A stretch of 64,000 nt of DNA from contig JAKVOU010000001.1 of assembly GCA_022482625.1 (NCBI GenBank), positions 620,001 to 684,000 of the forward strand. The letters are read 5' to 3'. This document shows positions 1-7,988 of the stretch, in pieces. This DNA is from Spirochaetia bacterium. Its GTDB lineage: Bacteria > Spirochaetota > Spirochaetia > Sphaerochaetales > Sphaerochaetaceae. The notes under the pieces were generated by a model, which was not told the origin of the DNA, did not search any database, and worked only from the letters and a program-made list of their open reading frames with translations. How positions within the stretch are numbered: position 1 is the first letter of the stretch; every line of letters begins with the position of its first letter. A program made the translations under genes and the position numbers.

Positions 1-1915
1 CATAGAATATTACGCCACCCGCAGGTCCAGTACTACCGATCGTATAAACAGCTTGCTTCATATATTCTCCGCTTGTTGCAACCGCAGAATTTGCCATGCC
101 ACTCTTCACCGCCATGGCCTTTATTGTAGTCGTAGCACTCAGGGGAATGCTTCCTCCCGACGTAATATGGCTGCTGCTTGTCGTCGGTGTAGTACCATCT
201 GTCGTGTAGTAGATGGTTGCACCACTGGTACTCGTCATTGTCACTGTCTGGCTATCGGTAAAGGTCGTTCCTCCTGCAGGACTGAAAGTCGGTGTCGTTA
301 CTGTTGAAACTGTAACTGCCTTACTTGCCACTCCAGAACTGGCAAAGTTGTCCTTCACTGCAATGGCCTTGACCGTCTTGCCGGAAGTCAGAGTAAAACT
401 TGTCCCTATTGTACTCGATGCAGTCGGAGTACTCCCGTCTGTCGTATAGTGGATAGTTGCTCCGCTGGTCCCACAGCTGATGCTTACCTTCTGCCCGCCT
501 GTGGTTGCGCTCTGGGAAATGACAGGCGTCGCTGCCTGCAGGGTATAGGTGTTGACTACAACAGCAGAGTTCACTTCCCCGCTTGCTTCATTGAATGCCG
601 TGATCGTTGTTCCTGTGCTGGTGATGCTGATGCCTGACGAGTAGGTCTGGTAGCTTCCGCTTCCTACCTTGTAGCGTATGGTATCGCCAGTCAGTGTCAG
701 CGTAAATGTATTGCTGTAGGTTCCGGTGGTCTTGCTGAAGTCTGGTCCTGTGGCAACGCTGTAGGCCTGTGTCCCTGTGGCAGACCTGACCATCCCGTCC
801 TTTTCTGCATAGGCCTCCACCTTGAGCTCCTTGCCCTGCGTCACCGGGATACTTGTCCCTGTCGTCCAGCTTCCATAGCTTGCACTGCCTACCGCATACC
901 GGTAATGGATGGTTGCTCCGCTAGTCTTGCAGCTGATGGCAACATCTTGCGAATCTCCTGAACGCAGGCTGAAGGTCGGTGTCGCTACAGCAGAGACCGT
1001 GATGGCCTGGCTGGTCTCCTCTGAGTCCAGCAGGTCTGCCTTCACGGCAACTGCCTCTACCGTCTTGCTCTCTGCCAAGGTGAACGGAGCTGTATAGCTC
1101 TCTCTCGTACTGCTGGTGGCAGGGTCAGTCCCATCTGTCGTGTAGTAGATTGCCGCTTCTGCTGTATCGGTTGCTATGGTCACCTGCTTGCCGCCGGTAA
1201 CATCACCTGTGCTTATCGTCGGTTGTGCTGCCTTGGAAAAGTCAGCGTCCTCGAAGCTGATCGTCCCGCTCGACTCCAGCCCCGTGAACACGTTCACCAT
1301 GTCCATCCCTGAGAAAGTGAGCTGTGTACCAGAGGGATTGGTAAACCTCACCCCTACCAGGTAGTCGCCTGCAGCGGCAGTGCCGCTCACTGCCACACTG
1401 CTTCCGCTTGCTGTCCCTTCATACCAGCTGTCCCCGAGGCTTGCCTCAACCTTGGTAAAGGTCGATGACAGGTCTTCCGGCCAGCTTATCCCTATGCTAT
1501 AGGTCCCGGTGTCACTTGTAAGGTAATGCAGGGTGAAGCTGATGGAGCTCGTCTTCCCTGAGTTGACTGCGACTCCGGTTGCATCAGCCTGTTCGGTGAT
1601 CACCGTCCCGTCGCTGTTCATCCCTTCCACATGGAAGTCCCAGGTGCCTACGGGAATGCTGGAAACCGTATTCTTTTCACCGAGGACCAAGGTCTGCTTG
1701 GAAAGCGTCTTGCTGCTGTTCGTCTCTTCCCCCCAGAAGGACACCTGGGTGACCTTGGCACTGTTTCCGGGAGTTATTGACTTGGCGTGCTCCATCTGCA
1801 GAGAGACTTCCCCCACCTGCAGGTCAGGTTGATCACAGGAAACCAGCAAACAGATTACCAACAACAGTAAGGACAACTTGCAGAAAAATTTCAGTATGTT
1901 CTGCATTTTTTTCAT
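1..1915 (-). CDS. Lipoprotein with chitobiase-C-terminal-like repeats (3' end outside window)
   Basis: The reading frame is open from the ATG to the window edge, so the protein has at least 638 residues and its C-terminus is missing. The N-terminus is a lipoprotein signal: Lys-Lys, a hydrophobic Leu/Val/Ile stretch, then a lipobox ending LVSC followed by Asp-Gln. After about 280 residues there are repeated modules with the signature ATIYYTTDGTTPT, recurring about every 90-110 residues in intact or decayed form. This matches the Ig/Fn3-like CHB_HEX_C module found as linkers in secreted and surface proteins. The last visible residues end in a GPAGGVIFY-like stretch. The product is probably a surface-exposed lipoprotein; adhesion or glycan binding is only inference. 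A GGAG motif eight bases upstream supports the start; a second in-frame ATG lies three codons in. No partner gene is adjacent. Confidence 0.75.
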   Translation of the reverse strand, partial: MKKMQNILKFFCKLSLLLLVICLLVSCDQPDLQVGEVSLQMEHAKSITPGNSAKVTQVSFWGEETNSSKTLSKQTLVLGEKNTVSSIPVGTWDFHVEGMNSDGTVITEQADATGVAVNSGKTSSISFTLHYLTSDTGTYSIGISWPEDLSSTFTKVEASLGDSWYEGTASGSSVAVSGTAAAGDYLVGVRFTNPSGTQLTFSGMDMVNVFTGLESSGTISFEDADFSKAAQPTISTGDVTGGKQVTIATDTAEAAIYYTTDGTDPATSSTRESYTAPFTLAESKTVEAVAVKADLLDSEETSQAITVSAVATPTFSLRSGDSQDVAISCKTSGATIHYRYAVGSASYGSWTTGTSIPVTQGKELKVEAYAEKDGMVRSATGTQAYSVATGPDFSKTTGTYSNTFTLTLTGDTIRYKVGSGSYQTYSSGISITSTGTTITAFNEASGEVNSAVVVNTYTLQAATPVISQSATTGGQKVSISCGTSGATIHYTTDGSTPTASSTIGTSFTLTSGKTVKAIAVKDNFASSGVASKAVTVSTVTTPTFSPAGGTTFTDSQTVTMTSTSGATIYYTTDGTTPTTSSSHITSGGSIPLSATTTIKAMAVKSGMANSAVATSGEYMKQAVYTIGSTGPAGGVIFY

Positions 1916-2333
1916 AGGATATGCTCCGACCTGGGCACAACACAAGAAGTTTCATGTGGTCGGATTGAAAACAATGAGACCGTATACTGTGATACCGTAT
2001 GTCCAGCTATTAAGTTCAGTATTATGTCATAACTTTCATTATTTACAATAGACAACTTACATAAAATGTAAAGAAAAGCACAAACTCATTAAATTCTCTT
2101 TCAAAAATTATTTTGATGGATCTTATATTTTCTTGAGTATACTTAGGCTATTACAGGAATAATAGATAGTCATGCGTTAAATAGCTCCTTGTAACTAAAG
2201 TCATAAGGAAACGCAAGCCTTCCTGATTTTAGGAAGGCTTGCATCTATCATGAAAATATTTCAGCCAGCAGTACTATTCTGACTGTAGTTGAACTTGGTA
2301 CTCTCTAGCCAAGTATACCATCAAATTTCTTTC
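1916..2333. other. AT-rich intergenic region
   Basis: This gap separates the lipoprotein gene from the molybdoenzyme genes, both on the minus strand. The half nearest the lipoprotein is AT-rich and must contain its promoter. A weak minus-strand candidate is TTGTAA, 16 bases, CATAAT around 2030-2057, but I do not trust it enough to list it separately. The other half holds the hairpin listed next. No coding sequence is recognisable. Confidence 0.5.
2213..2242 (-). terminator. Hairpin downstream of the xdh genes
   Basis: A perfect 12-base inverted repeat (arm GCAAGCCTTCCT) with a six-base loop lies about 90 bases past the molybdopterin-subunit stop codon. There is no long T run on either side, so it may be a weak intrinsic terminator or an mRNA 3'-end stabiliser. 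Confidence 0.55.
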
Positions 2334-4661
2334 CTATGCACCTATCACAGGACTACCGCCGGCATCTGACGATCTCAGTCTCTCGATCTCCGCCAATACA
2401 TGCTCGGCAGTTGCAGGGTGTCTAAGAAATACTTTCTTTCCCGGCGCCGTAGCAGCAACGGCATCACGCAGTGCATTGAATACTGAAATACCGTAGAGGA
2501 ACGGAGGTTCTCCGATGCCCTTATTGCCGAGAACACCGCAGATCTTGTCATCAGTAGGTATAAGATCTACGGTAAAATCAGTCGGGAAGTCGGTAATCAA
2601 AGGAACTTTGTATTTTGCAAAAGAATCAGCCAACTGGACACCCGAGGTACTGACAGGAAGATCCTCCATGGTCACATATCCAAGTCCTTGGATAAAACCA
2701 CCGACAACCTGTCCTCGGTCAATATCATAGTCAATCAGGTTGCCACCCTCATGCCGTATATGTACCAAGTCAACCGTATAGGTACCGGTAAGTACGTCGA
2801 TAGTCACCCCGGAAAGAGCAACACCATTGGTAAAATATGAAAAGGGCGTACCTTTTCCCGTCTTTTTGTCATACTGCAACCCCGGCGTAGCAAAATGAGC
2901 CTGGGCACCGAGCCGATACCTATGGAAATAGCAGTAGGATACCAGTTTCTCAAACGGATATTTCTTCTGGCTTGCCCGTATGTCAAAGGCCATATCGTCT
3001 TCTATCCTGACATATTGGAGAGCCGGAGGAAGACCGAAATCATCCTCAAACATATGGGAAGCGGCTTCCTTGAGAGACGCGAGGATAGTAAGGGCAGCTT
3101 TCCTTGCTGCAGCTCCGTTGATATCAGTCCCGGTTGACGCTGCCGTTGAAGTTACAGTTCCTACCCGATGTGTATTGGTCGATTCATTGTGTACCCGTGA
3201 CACAGAAACACCAAGTGTCCTTGCAACGATTTCCTCGACTTTCGTATACAGCCCCTGGCCCATTTCGATACCACCGTGCGATACAGAAATCGACCCATCA
3301 GTAAAGATATTGATAAGGGCATTCCCTTGGTTAAGGAAAGTTGCAGTAAATCCTATGCCATACTTGATGGGTACGATACCAAGCCCTTTCTTTGAAAAGT
3401 GATGCGACGCATTATATGCTGCCTTTTCTTTGCACAGACGTATGTAATCTGCACTTTTCAAAAGCTGGGCATGGATCTCGGGTACCCTGACCTCTTCCAT
3501 GATCATGCCATAAGGAGATTTTTGTCCTTCTTCCAGAAAATTGACTTCCTGTATTTCACTTACATCCTTGCCTAGTTCACCGGCAATCCGGAAGATAATC
3601 TCTTCCATGACCAATGTCGCCTGAGGAGCTCCGAATCCCCTGAAAGCAGTATTGGGAGGAAGGTTGGTACGGCAACCGGTACCGGTGATCTTGGCATTCG
3701 GAAGGTAATAGGCATTGCATATGGCAAATACTGCTCTTTCCACAATCGCCAGACTAAGATCCTCATAGTAGCCACCGTTTGCATAAAGTTCCACTTGGAA
3801 AGAAGTAATCTTCCCCCTATCATCAAATCCTACATGGTAATAGGAAAGGTATGGATGACGTTTCCCTGTAATCCGTATATCCTCATTCCTTTCAAGGACC
3901 AGGCAGCAGGGATGGTGTGTCAGATAAAGTCCCAACGCCGCAAGTGCAGCCCATACGGTGCCACCCTTTTCCTTGCCTCCGAATGCCCCGCCTATGCGAT
4001 AGACATCGACTTCCACCTGGGATTCTTCCAATCCAAGGGCAAGTGCAGTGACTTGCTGGGCATCAGAAATACTCTGGGTACTGCACTGGATGACAATATT
4101 CCGTCCATAGGTATCATAACTTGCAAAAGCCCTTTGGGTCTCGAGATAGGCATGTTCCTGCCCTCCTGAGACAAAGTTGCCTTCAATCCTGTGCTTCGCT
4201 GTTTTGTATGCCTGGGTGACGTCTCCACAATTGATGATCAAAGGTTTTGTATAGAATGACTTTTTATTTATGGCATCTTCAATGGTCACGATACCGCAGC
4301 CATCGTCTTCAGTGTTGACCTTGCATAGCCGTGCAGCCTTCCTTGCCGCCATCTGAGTACGGGCAATGACAAATCCGACCGGTTGTCCAAGGTAGCGGAC
4401 ATTCTTGTCAGCAAGCAGGGGCTCTTCCTTACGATTCGCAGATCCATGACCGTTCACTCCAGGGATATCGGCAGCAACGACACCTCTGATGAAACCGTCA
4501 ACCTGCTTACACGCAGAAAAATCGACCGAGATCAGCTTGCCGGATACAATCGGAGAGGTCACAAGACAGCAATGCCAGTAAGACCTGAAACAATCAGCTT
4601 CACCGTCAAACGACATGGTTCCTTTTACAAGTTCCTTCAGGTTTTCCATTCTTTTGTTCAT
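2334..4661 (-). CDS. xdhB: Xanthine dehydrogenase family, molybdenum cofactor-binding subunit
   Basis: This is the large catalytic subunit of a molybdenum hydroxylase, most likely hydroxylating a purine such as xanthine. Family landmarks appear in order: an N-terminal a/b-hammerhead region with YLGQPVGFV, a GGQEHAYLE motif, the GGAFGGKE cofactor loop, FRGFGAPQ, EMGQGLYTK, and GIGEPP near the C-terminus carrying the expected active-site Glu. At about 775 residues it has the usual length of a separate Mo subunit. The ATG two bases beyond the upstream stop, behind GAGAGG, was chosen; a start ten codons earlier would overlap the upstream gene. It forms an operon with the FeS/FAD subunit. Substrate specificity cannot be read from sequence alone. 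The symbol follows Rhodobacter usage; other organisms use xdhA for this subunit. No cofactor-insertion gene is nearby. Confidence 0.85.
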   Translation of the reverse strand: MNKRMENLKELVKGTMSFDGEADCFRSYWHCCLVTSPIVSGKLISVDFSACKQVDGFIRGVVAADIPGVNGHGSANRKEEPLLADKNVRYLGQPVGFVIARTQMAARKAARLCKVNTEDDGCGIVTIEDAINKKSFYTKPLIINCGDVTQAYKTAKHRIEGNFVSGGQEHAYLETQRAFASYDTYGRNIVIQCSTQSISDAQQVTALALGLEESQVEVDVYRIGGAFGGKEKGGTVWAALAALGLYLTHHPCCLVLERNEDIRITGKRHPYLSYYHVGFDDRGKITSFQVELYANGGYYEDLSLAIVERAVFAICNAYYLPNAKITGTGCRTNLPPNTAFRGFGAPQATLVMEEIIFRIAGELGKDVSEIQEVNFLEEGQKSPYGMIMEEVRVPEIHAQLLKSADYIRLCKEKAAYNASHHFSKKGLGIVPIKYGIGFTATFLNQGNALINIFTDGSISVSHGGIEMGQGLYTKVEEIVARTLGVSVSRVHNESTNTHRVGTVTSTAASTGTDINGAAARKAALTILASLKEAASHMFEDDFGLPPALQYVRIEDDMAFDIRASQKKYPFEKLVSYCYFHRYRLGAQAHFATPGLQYDKKTGKGTPFSYFTNGVALSGVTIDVLTGTYTVDLVHIRHEGGNLIDYDIDRGQVVGGFIQGLGYVTMEDLPVSTSGVQLADSFAKYKVPLITDFPTDFTVDLIPTDDKICGVLGNKGIGEPPFLYGISVFNALRDAVAATAPGKKVFLRHPATAEHVLAEIERLRSSDAGGSPVIGA

Positions 4662-4662
4662 T

Positions 4663-6081
4663 TCAGTCAACCTCTCTGATTGCAAGTACATGCTTGATGA
4701 TGTGGTTCCTGATCAACTGGCTTCGATAGGTAGCGCTGCCCCGGACATCGCTCAAAGGGGCAAACGACGAGGCAACGGAAGCCGCCTTGGCAGCAAGTTC
4801 CTTTTCATCCATCGATGCCGGGATATCCCCCAGCCTGACCAGGCGGACTGTCTTGTCGACCCCTCCGAAGGCAATCTCAAGGCTTTGTATGTTCCCCTCG
4901 GCATCCGCTGTATACGAAACGGCAGAATTGACACTTGCAATATCAACAGCCTTTCTTTTTGATGTCTTCTCAAATCTGTAGGATTTCTCCAATGCTGAAT
5001 CAGGTATGGATATCCCCCACACAATCTCATCCTTTGCAAGGGCCATCTTCTTATAATCAAGATAGAATTCCCTGATGGCAACGCTGCGCTCTCCGGCAGG
5101 TCCTCTCACCAGCAGCCGGGCATCATAGCAGAAAAGCATCACCACAGAATCCGCAATGGGAGACGCGTTGCAGATGTTCCCGGCCAAGGTCGCGAAGTTG
5201 CGGATCCCCCTATGGGCCATCATGCCCAGCATATTGCACAAGGGTGCCAGCTCCCTGGAGGCAATTTCATTCCCTGCAATCTGAGACAGGGGCTCTGAGG
5301 CCCCGATCACGATGCAGCCCTTCCCATGGCTGATGCCGAGCATCTCCCTGACCCTGGAAACGTCTATCACCCTCGGAGGAAAAGCATCTGTCGCATGCGC
5401 CCTGACCGACAGGTCCGTGGAACCGCTGACGATGACAGCATCAGGGAACTCCTTCCGCATGCCGTCCAGCTGTCCGAAGTCAAGCGGCATCAGGTAGTCT
5501 CCGGCCTGCAGCCCCTGCGGCAACTTGGAAAGCTCCGGTTCTATGGCACGCAGCTTCGCTGGGACGACGTCCGCCTGCGGATGGGCCTTGAGGGAATCAG
5601 CCACCAGCCTGGCTGTTTCCATGATTCCCTCATATCCGGTACAACGGCAGATGTTCCCTTCCAGTGCAAGCACCAGTTCTTCATAGGTAGGAGTCCCTTC
5701 TTCGGCAGCAAGCGAAAACATGCTCATGATGAATCCCGGTGAGCAGAAGCCGCACTGCAGCCCATGCTTTTCCAACATGGCTTCCTGGATCAGGTTCAGT
5801 TCCCCATTCTCGCCGCCTATCCCCTCGACTGTAATGAGGGAAGTCCCCTGCAGCTTGCCTACGGGCATAAGGCAGGAATTCATCGACCTGTAGCTGACCT
5901 TGCCCTGACAGGCCGACGCGAGGGTAACGGTACAGGCCCCGCAGTCCCCTTCCCCACAGCCTTCCTTGGTGCCGGTCAGCCACAGGTCCTCCCGCAGGAA
6001 ATCAAGGACGCGCATGGACGGATCCAATTCCCTTTCAATAAGTTCGCCGTTGAGAAAAAAAGAAATCTTTACTTTCTGCAT
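4663..6081 (-). CDS. xdhA: Xanthine dehydrogenase family, fused 2Fe-2S and FAD subunit
   Basis: This is the electron-transfer subunit of the molybdoenzyme encoded next to it. Residues 1-75 form a plant-type 2Fe-2S ferredoxin domain with the cluster motif CGEGDCGACTV. Residues 80-160 are the helical second 2Fe-2S domain, with CGFCSPG and ICRCTGY. From about residue 185 to the end is a CO-dehydrogenase-flavoprotein-like FAD domain, including AGNICNASPIAD. At 472 residues the FeS and FAD modules are fused in one chain, as in two-subunit xanthine dehydrogenases rather than three-subunit CO-dehydrogenase-type enzymes. It is the first gene of the operon, with one base between its stop and the next start. 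A weak AAGGGA lies 11 bases before the ATG. About 700 bases without a recognisable gene precede it. Confidence 0.87.
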   Translation of the reverse strand: MQKVKISFFLNGELIERELDPSMRVLDFLREDLWLTGTKEGCGEGDCGACTVTLASACQGKVSYRSMNSCLMPVGKLQGTSLITVEGIGGENGELNLIQEAMLEKHGLQCGFCSPGFIMSMFSLAAEEGTPTYEELVLALEGNICRCTGYEGIMETARLVADSLKAHPQADVVPAKLRAIEPELSKLPQGLQAGDYLMPLDFGQLDGMRKEFPDAVIVSGSTDLSVRAHATDAFPPRVIDVSRVREMLGISHGKGCIVIGASEPLSQIAGNEIASRELAPLCNMLGMMAHRGIRNFATLAGNICNASPIADSVVMLFCYDARLLVRGPAGERSVAIREFYLDYKKMALAKDEIVWGISIPDSALEKSYRFEKTSKRKAVDIASVNSAVSYTADAEGNIQSLEIAFGGVDKTVRLVRLGDIPASMDEKELAAKAASVASSFAPLSDVRGSATYRSQLIRNHIIKHVLAIREVD

Positions 6082-6777
6082 GTTCTTAAAATCCCTTATA
6101 CATAGGTTGCTTGTGCAACTGATTCATCTTTACCTTTCTTGTAGCAAAGAAAACAAATATCTTCATAAATTTCTTCAGCCCTCGAGCAACATCATTGCTT
6201 CCGATTCTCATAAAGGCCGATACCTGTCCTTCCAAAACATATTCCTTTTATCAGGGTGGAACCCTATTGCTTAGTTTTACAGGATAGGAAAAATTTTCTA
6301 TCTATGCAACGACACTTTGTAAAATTTTAGCTGAAAATCAAAAATGGAACATATTCATTTGCCTTTGCCGTAATAAGATACATTCTGTAAATACCATATA
6401 AGCGGCATATAGATATAGAAATATTTATAATGAATATTTATTTGCAATATCTGGCAACAATAGTTGAATATCAAAATATTTTTACAAGCATATACAGACT
6501 GAAATACTTGAACGGAGTTCTTTCCTCTTATGTTTGCTATATAGAAAACGGCAAGAGCCCTGCCGTTCCCATAGGAATTGCAGGCAGGCCGCCAACAGCG
6601 CAAACAGTTGCAGGACAATTATAAGTTCATCAACCTAGAATTCAATTTCTTAAAAGGTGTAACAAGCCTTTTGAAAAATACAATTAATCCCTATAAATAT
6701 TTATTTACAAGAGAATAATATACAACAAAACTACTTTCATTGAATGATAAAAATAGAGCAGATAGTACGTGGCAGGA
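6082..6777. other. Long intergenic region without a recognisable gene
   Basis: The stretch is AT-rich and lies between the xdh operon start and the 3' end of the LysM/LytM gene. Short open frames exist on both strands (for example 87 codons at 6355-6618, minus strand), but they lack ribosome sites and resemble no protein I know. The part near 6082-6300 probably carries the xdh promoter and leader. I looked for a riboswitch-like fold and found nothing convincing. Confidence 0.4.
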
Positions 6778-7947
6778 TCACTTTGAAAAGAAATTCATCG
6801 GATCAAGAGAAAAACCGTTCTGATAGATGGCAAAATAAAGCGATGGCTTCTTCAGATTTCCGCCACCGGTTGTACCACAGGTTCCGATTGCCTGCCCGGC
6901 ATCCAGATGGGCCCCGATTGTAGTACTGACTTCGTCGAGATGCCCATAGACCGTTTCATAACCACCTTCGTGTGTCACCTTGACGTATCTGCCTAGGCCA
7001 TCATCCTGAAAACCGATATCTGCAACGCTGCCTTCGGCACTGGCATGCACATCCTTGCCCTCCATCATGAGGCCCTCCAGGTTGGGAGTATCCCCGTTGG
7101 GATTGTCCTTCAGATACTGACCGTACATGGCAGTTATCTTTCCGTCACAGGGACGGATGAATGTCGATGCCGGCCGTGCATATGAAGCGGCAGAAGAATT
7201 TTCATCCACATCAGGAATAAACAGTTTCTGCCCGACTTTGATGTTTTCTGATGTCAATGCATTGAGTTCCATCAAAGTTTCCCATCCGAGATTAGGACTA
7301 TACCGCTTCGCAATGGTAGAAAGCATATCACCGCTCTGCACGACGTAATAATGTCCATCCCTGTCGGGTATGGAAAGGATATCCCCGGCTTTGATCGCAT
7401 TGACATTTGCAATGGAATTGACGCTGATAAGTGTCTGGATCTTCAGATCATATAACGTCGCAATATCCTGCAAGGTTTGGTTTTCCTGTACCACATGCTG
7501 ATGGAACTGGACAGCAAGGGAATCGGCTTTATCTTGCTTCATTGTAGAAATATCACGTGCAGTAGTAGACGAATCCTGCTTTGCTGTCACCGTAGGAGCC
7601 GAAGCATCGCCAGCGGCAAGTGCCGTAGAATCGGAAGGAACTGTATCGGCTACAGGCTGTACGACCGTCGTACCTACAGTTACAGGTGCCGAAGACAAAT
7701 CGGCAGAGGAGGATGGCTGGACTACCTGCTGAGGAGTCTCTTGTACGGTAGCCTTGTCAGAAGAAGCCGGAGCAGGCGCAATGAAGACACCATAGACAAA
7801 CAGGCTACCAAGGACAACAAGCACACACAGGAAAATGACCAGCAGATGGGTGTTGGTCCCGTGTTTGTGTTCATTCTTCCGTTTTCCCCTTCCGTAGTCA
7901 TCGGGGGGAGTGCCGTCCATGTTAAATATTTCCCTGCTATCTCTCAT
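6778..7947 (-). CDS. Membrane-anchored LysM protein with degenerate LytM (M23) domain
   Basis: This is a 389-residue envelope protein. Residues 1-33 are charged and cytoplasmic, 34-56 form one membrane helix, and 57-145 are a Ser/Thr/Ala/Val-rich linker. Two LysM peptidoglycan-binding modules lie at about 149-195 and 199-246, and a LytM/M23 fold at about 264-385. The peptidase residues are not conserved. The usual HxGxD metal motif is replaced by EGLMMEGKD, and the C-terminal HxH by SLYF at 369-372; only the His of YGH (336) remains. By analogy with EnvC and NlpD, it is more likely a non-catalytic activator of an amidase or a structural wall anchor than an endopeptidase. It is transcribed divergently from the class B PBP with only 41 bases between the start codons, which suggests a shared role at the septum or wall. 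The start is uncertain; an ATG ten codons later is also possible. Confidence 0.8.
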   Translation of the reverse strand: MRDSREIFNMDGTPPDDYGRGKRKNEHKHGTNTHLLVIFLCVLVVLGSLFVYGVFIAPAPASSDKATVQETPQQVVQPSSSADLSSAPVTVGTTVVQPVADTVPSDSTALAAGDASAPTVTAKQDSSTTARDISTMKQDKADSLAVQFHQHVVQENQTLQDIATLYDLKIQTLISVNSIANVNAIKAGDILSIPDRDGHYYVVQSGDMLSTIAKRYSPNLGWETLMELNALTSENIKVGQKLFIPDVDENSSAASYARPASTFIRPCDGKITAMYGQYLKDNPNGDTPNLEGLMMEGKDVHASAEGSVADIGFQDDGLGRYVKVTHEGGYETVYGHLDEVSTTIGAHLDAGQAIGTCGTTGGGNLKKPSLYFAIYQNGFSLDPMNFFSK

Positions 7948-7950
7948 ATA

Positions 7951-7979
7951 TCGACAATACCCTGTCTCTAGTGTACAAT
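7951..7979 (+). promoter_or_regulatory. Promoter of the class B PBP gene, giving a near-leaderless mRNA
   Basis: TCGACA, a 17-base spacer and TACAAT read towards the PBP gene. The -10 box ends nine bases before the ATG, so transcription should begin within a few bases of the start codon, and there is no Shine-Dalgarno sequence. The first bases overlap the 5' region of the divergent LysM gene. Confidence 0.6.
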
Positions 7980-7988
7980 ATAAAAGCT

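Noticed and set aside
6082-6300. Riboswitch in the xdh leader
   Set aside because: No purine, molybdenum-cofactor or guanidine aptamer core could be recognised by eye.
6355-6618. 87-codon minus-strand frame in the long intergenic region
   Set aside because: No ribosome site, unusual composition (Tyr/Ile/Cys-rich), no resemblance to known proteins.
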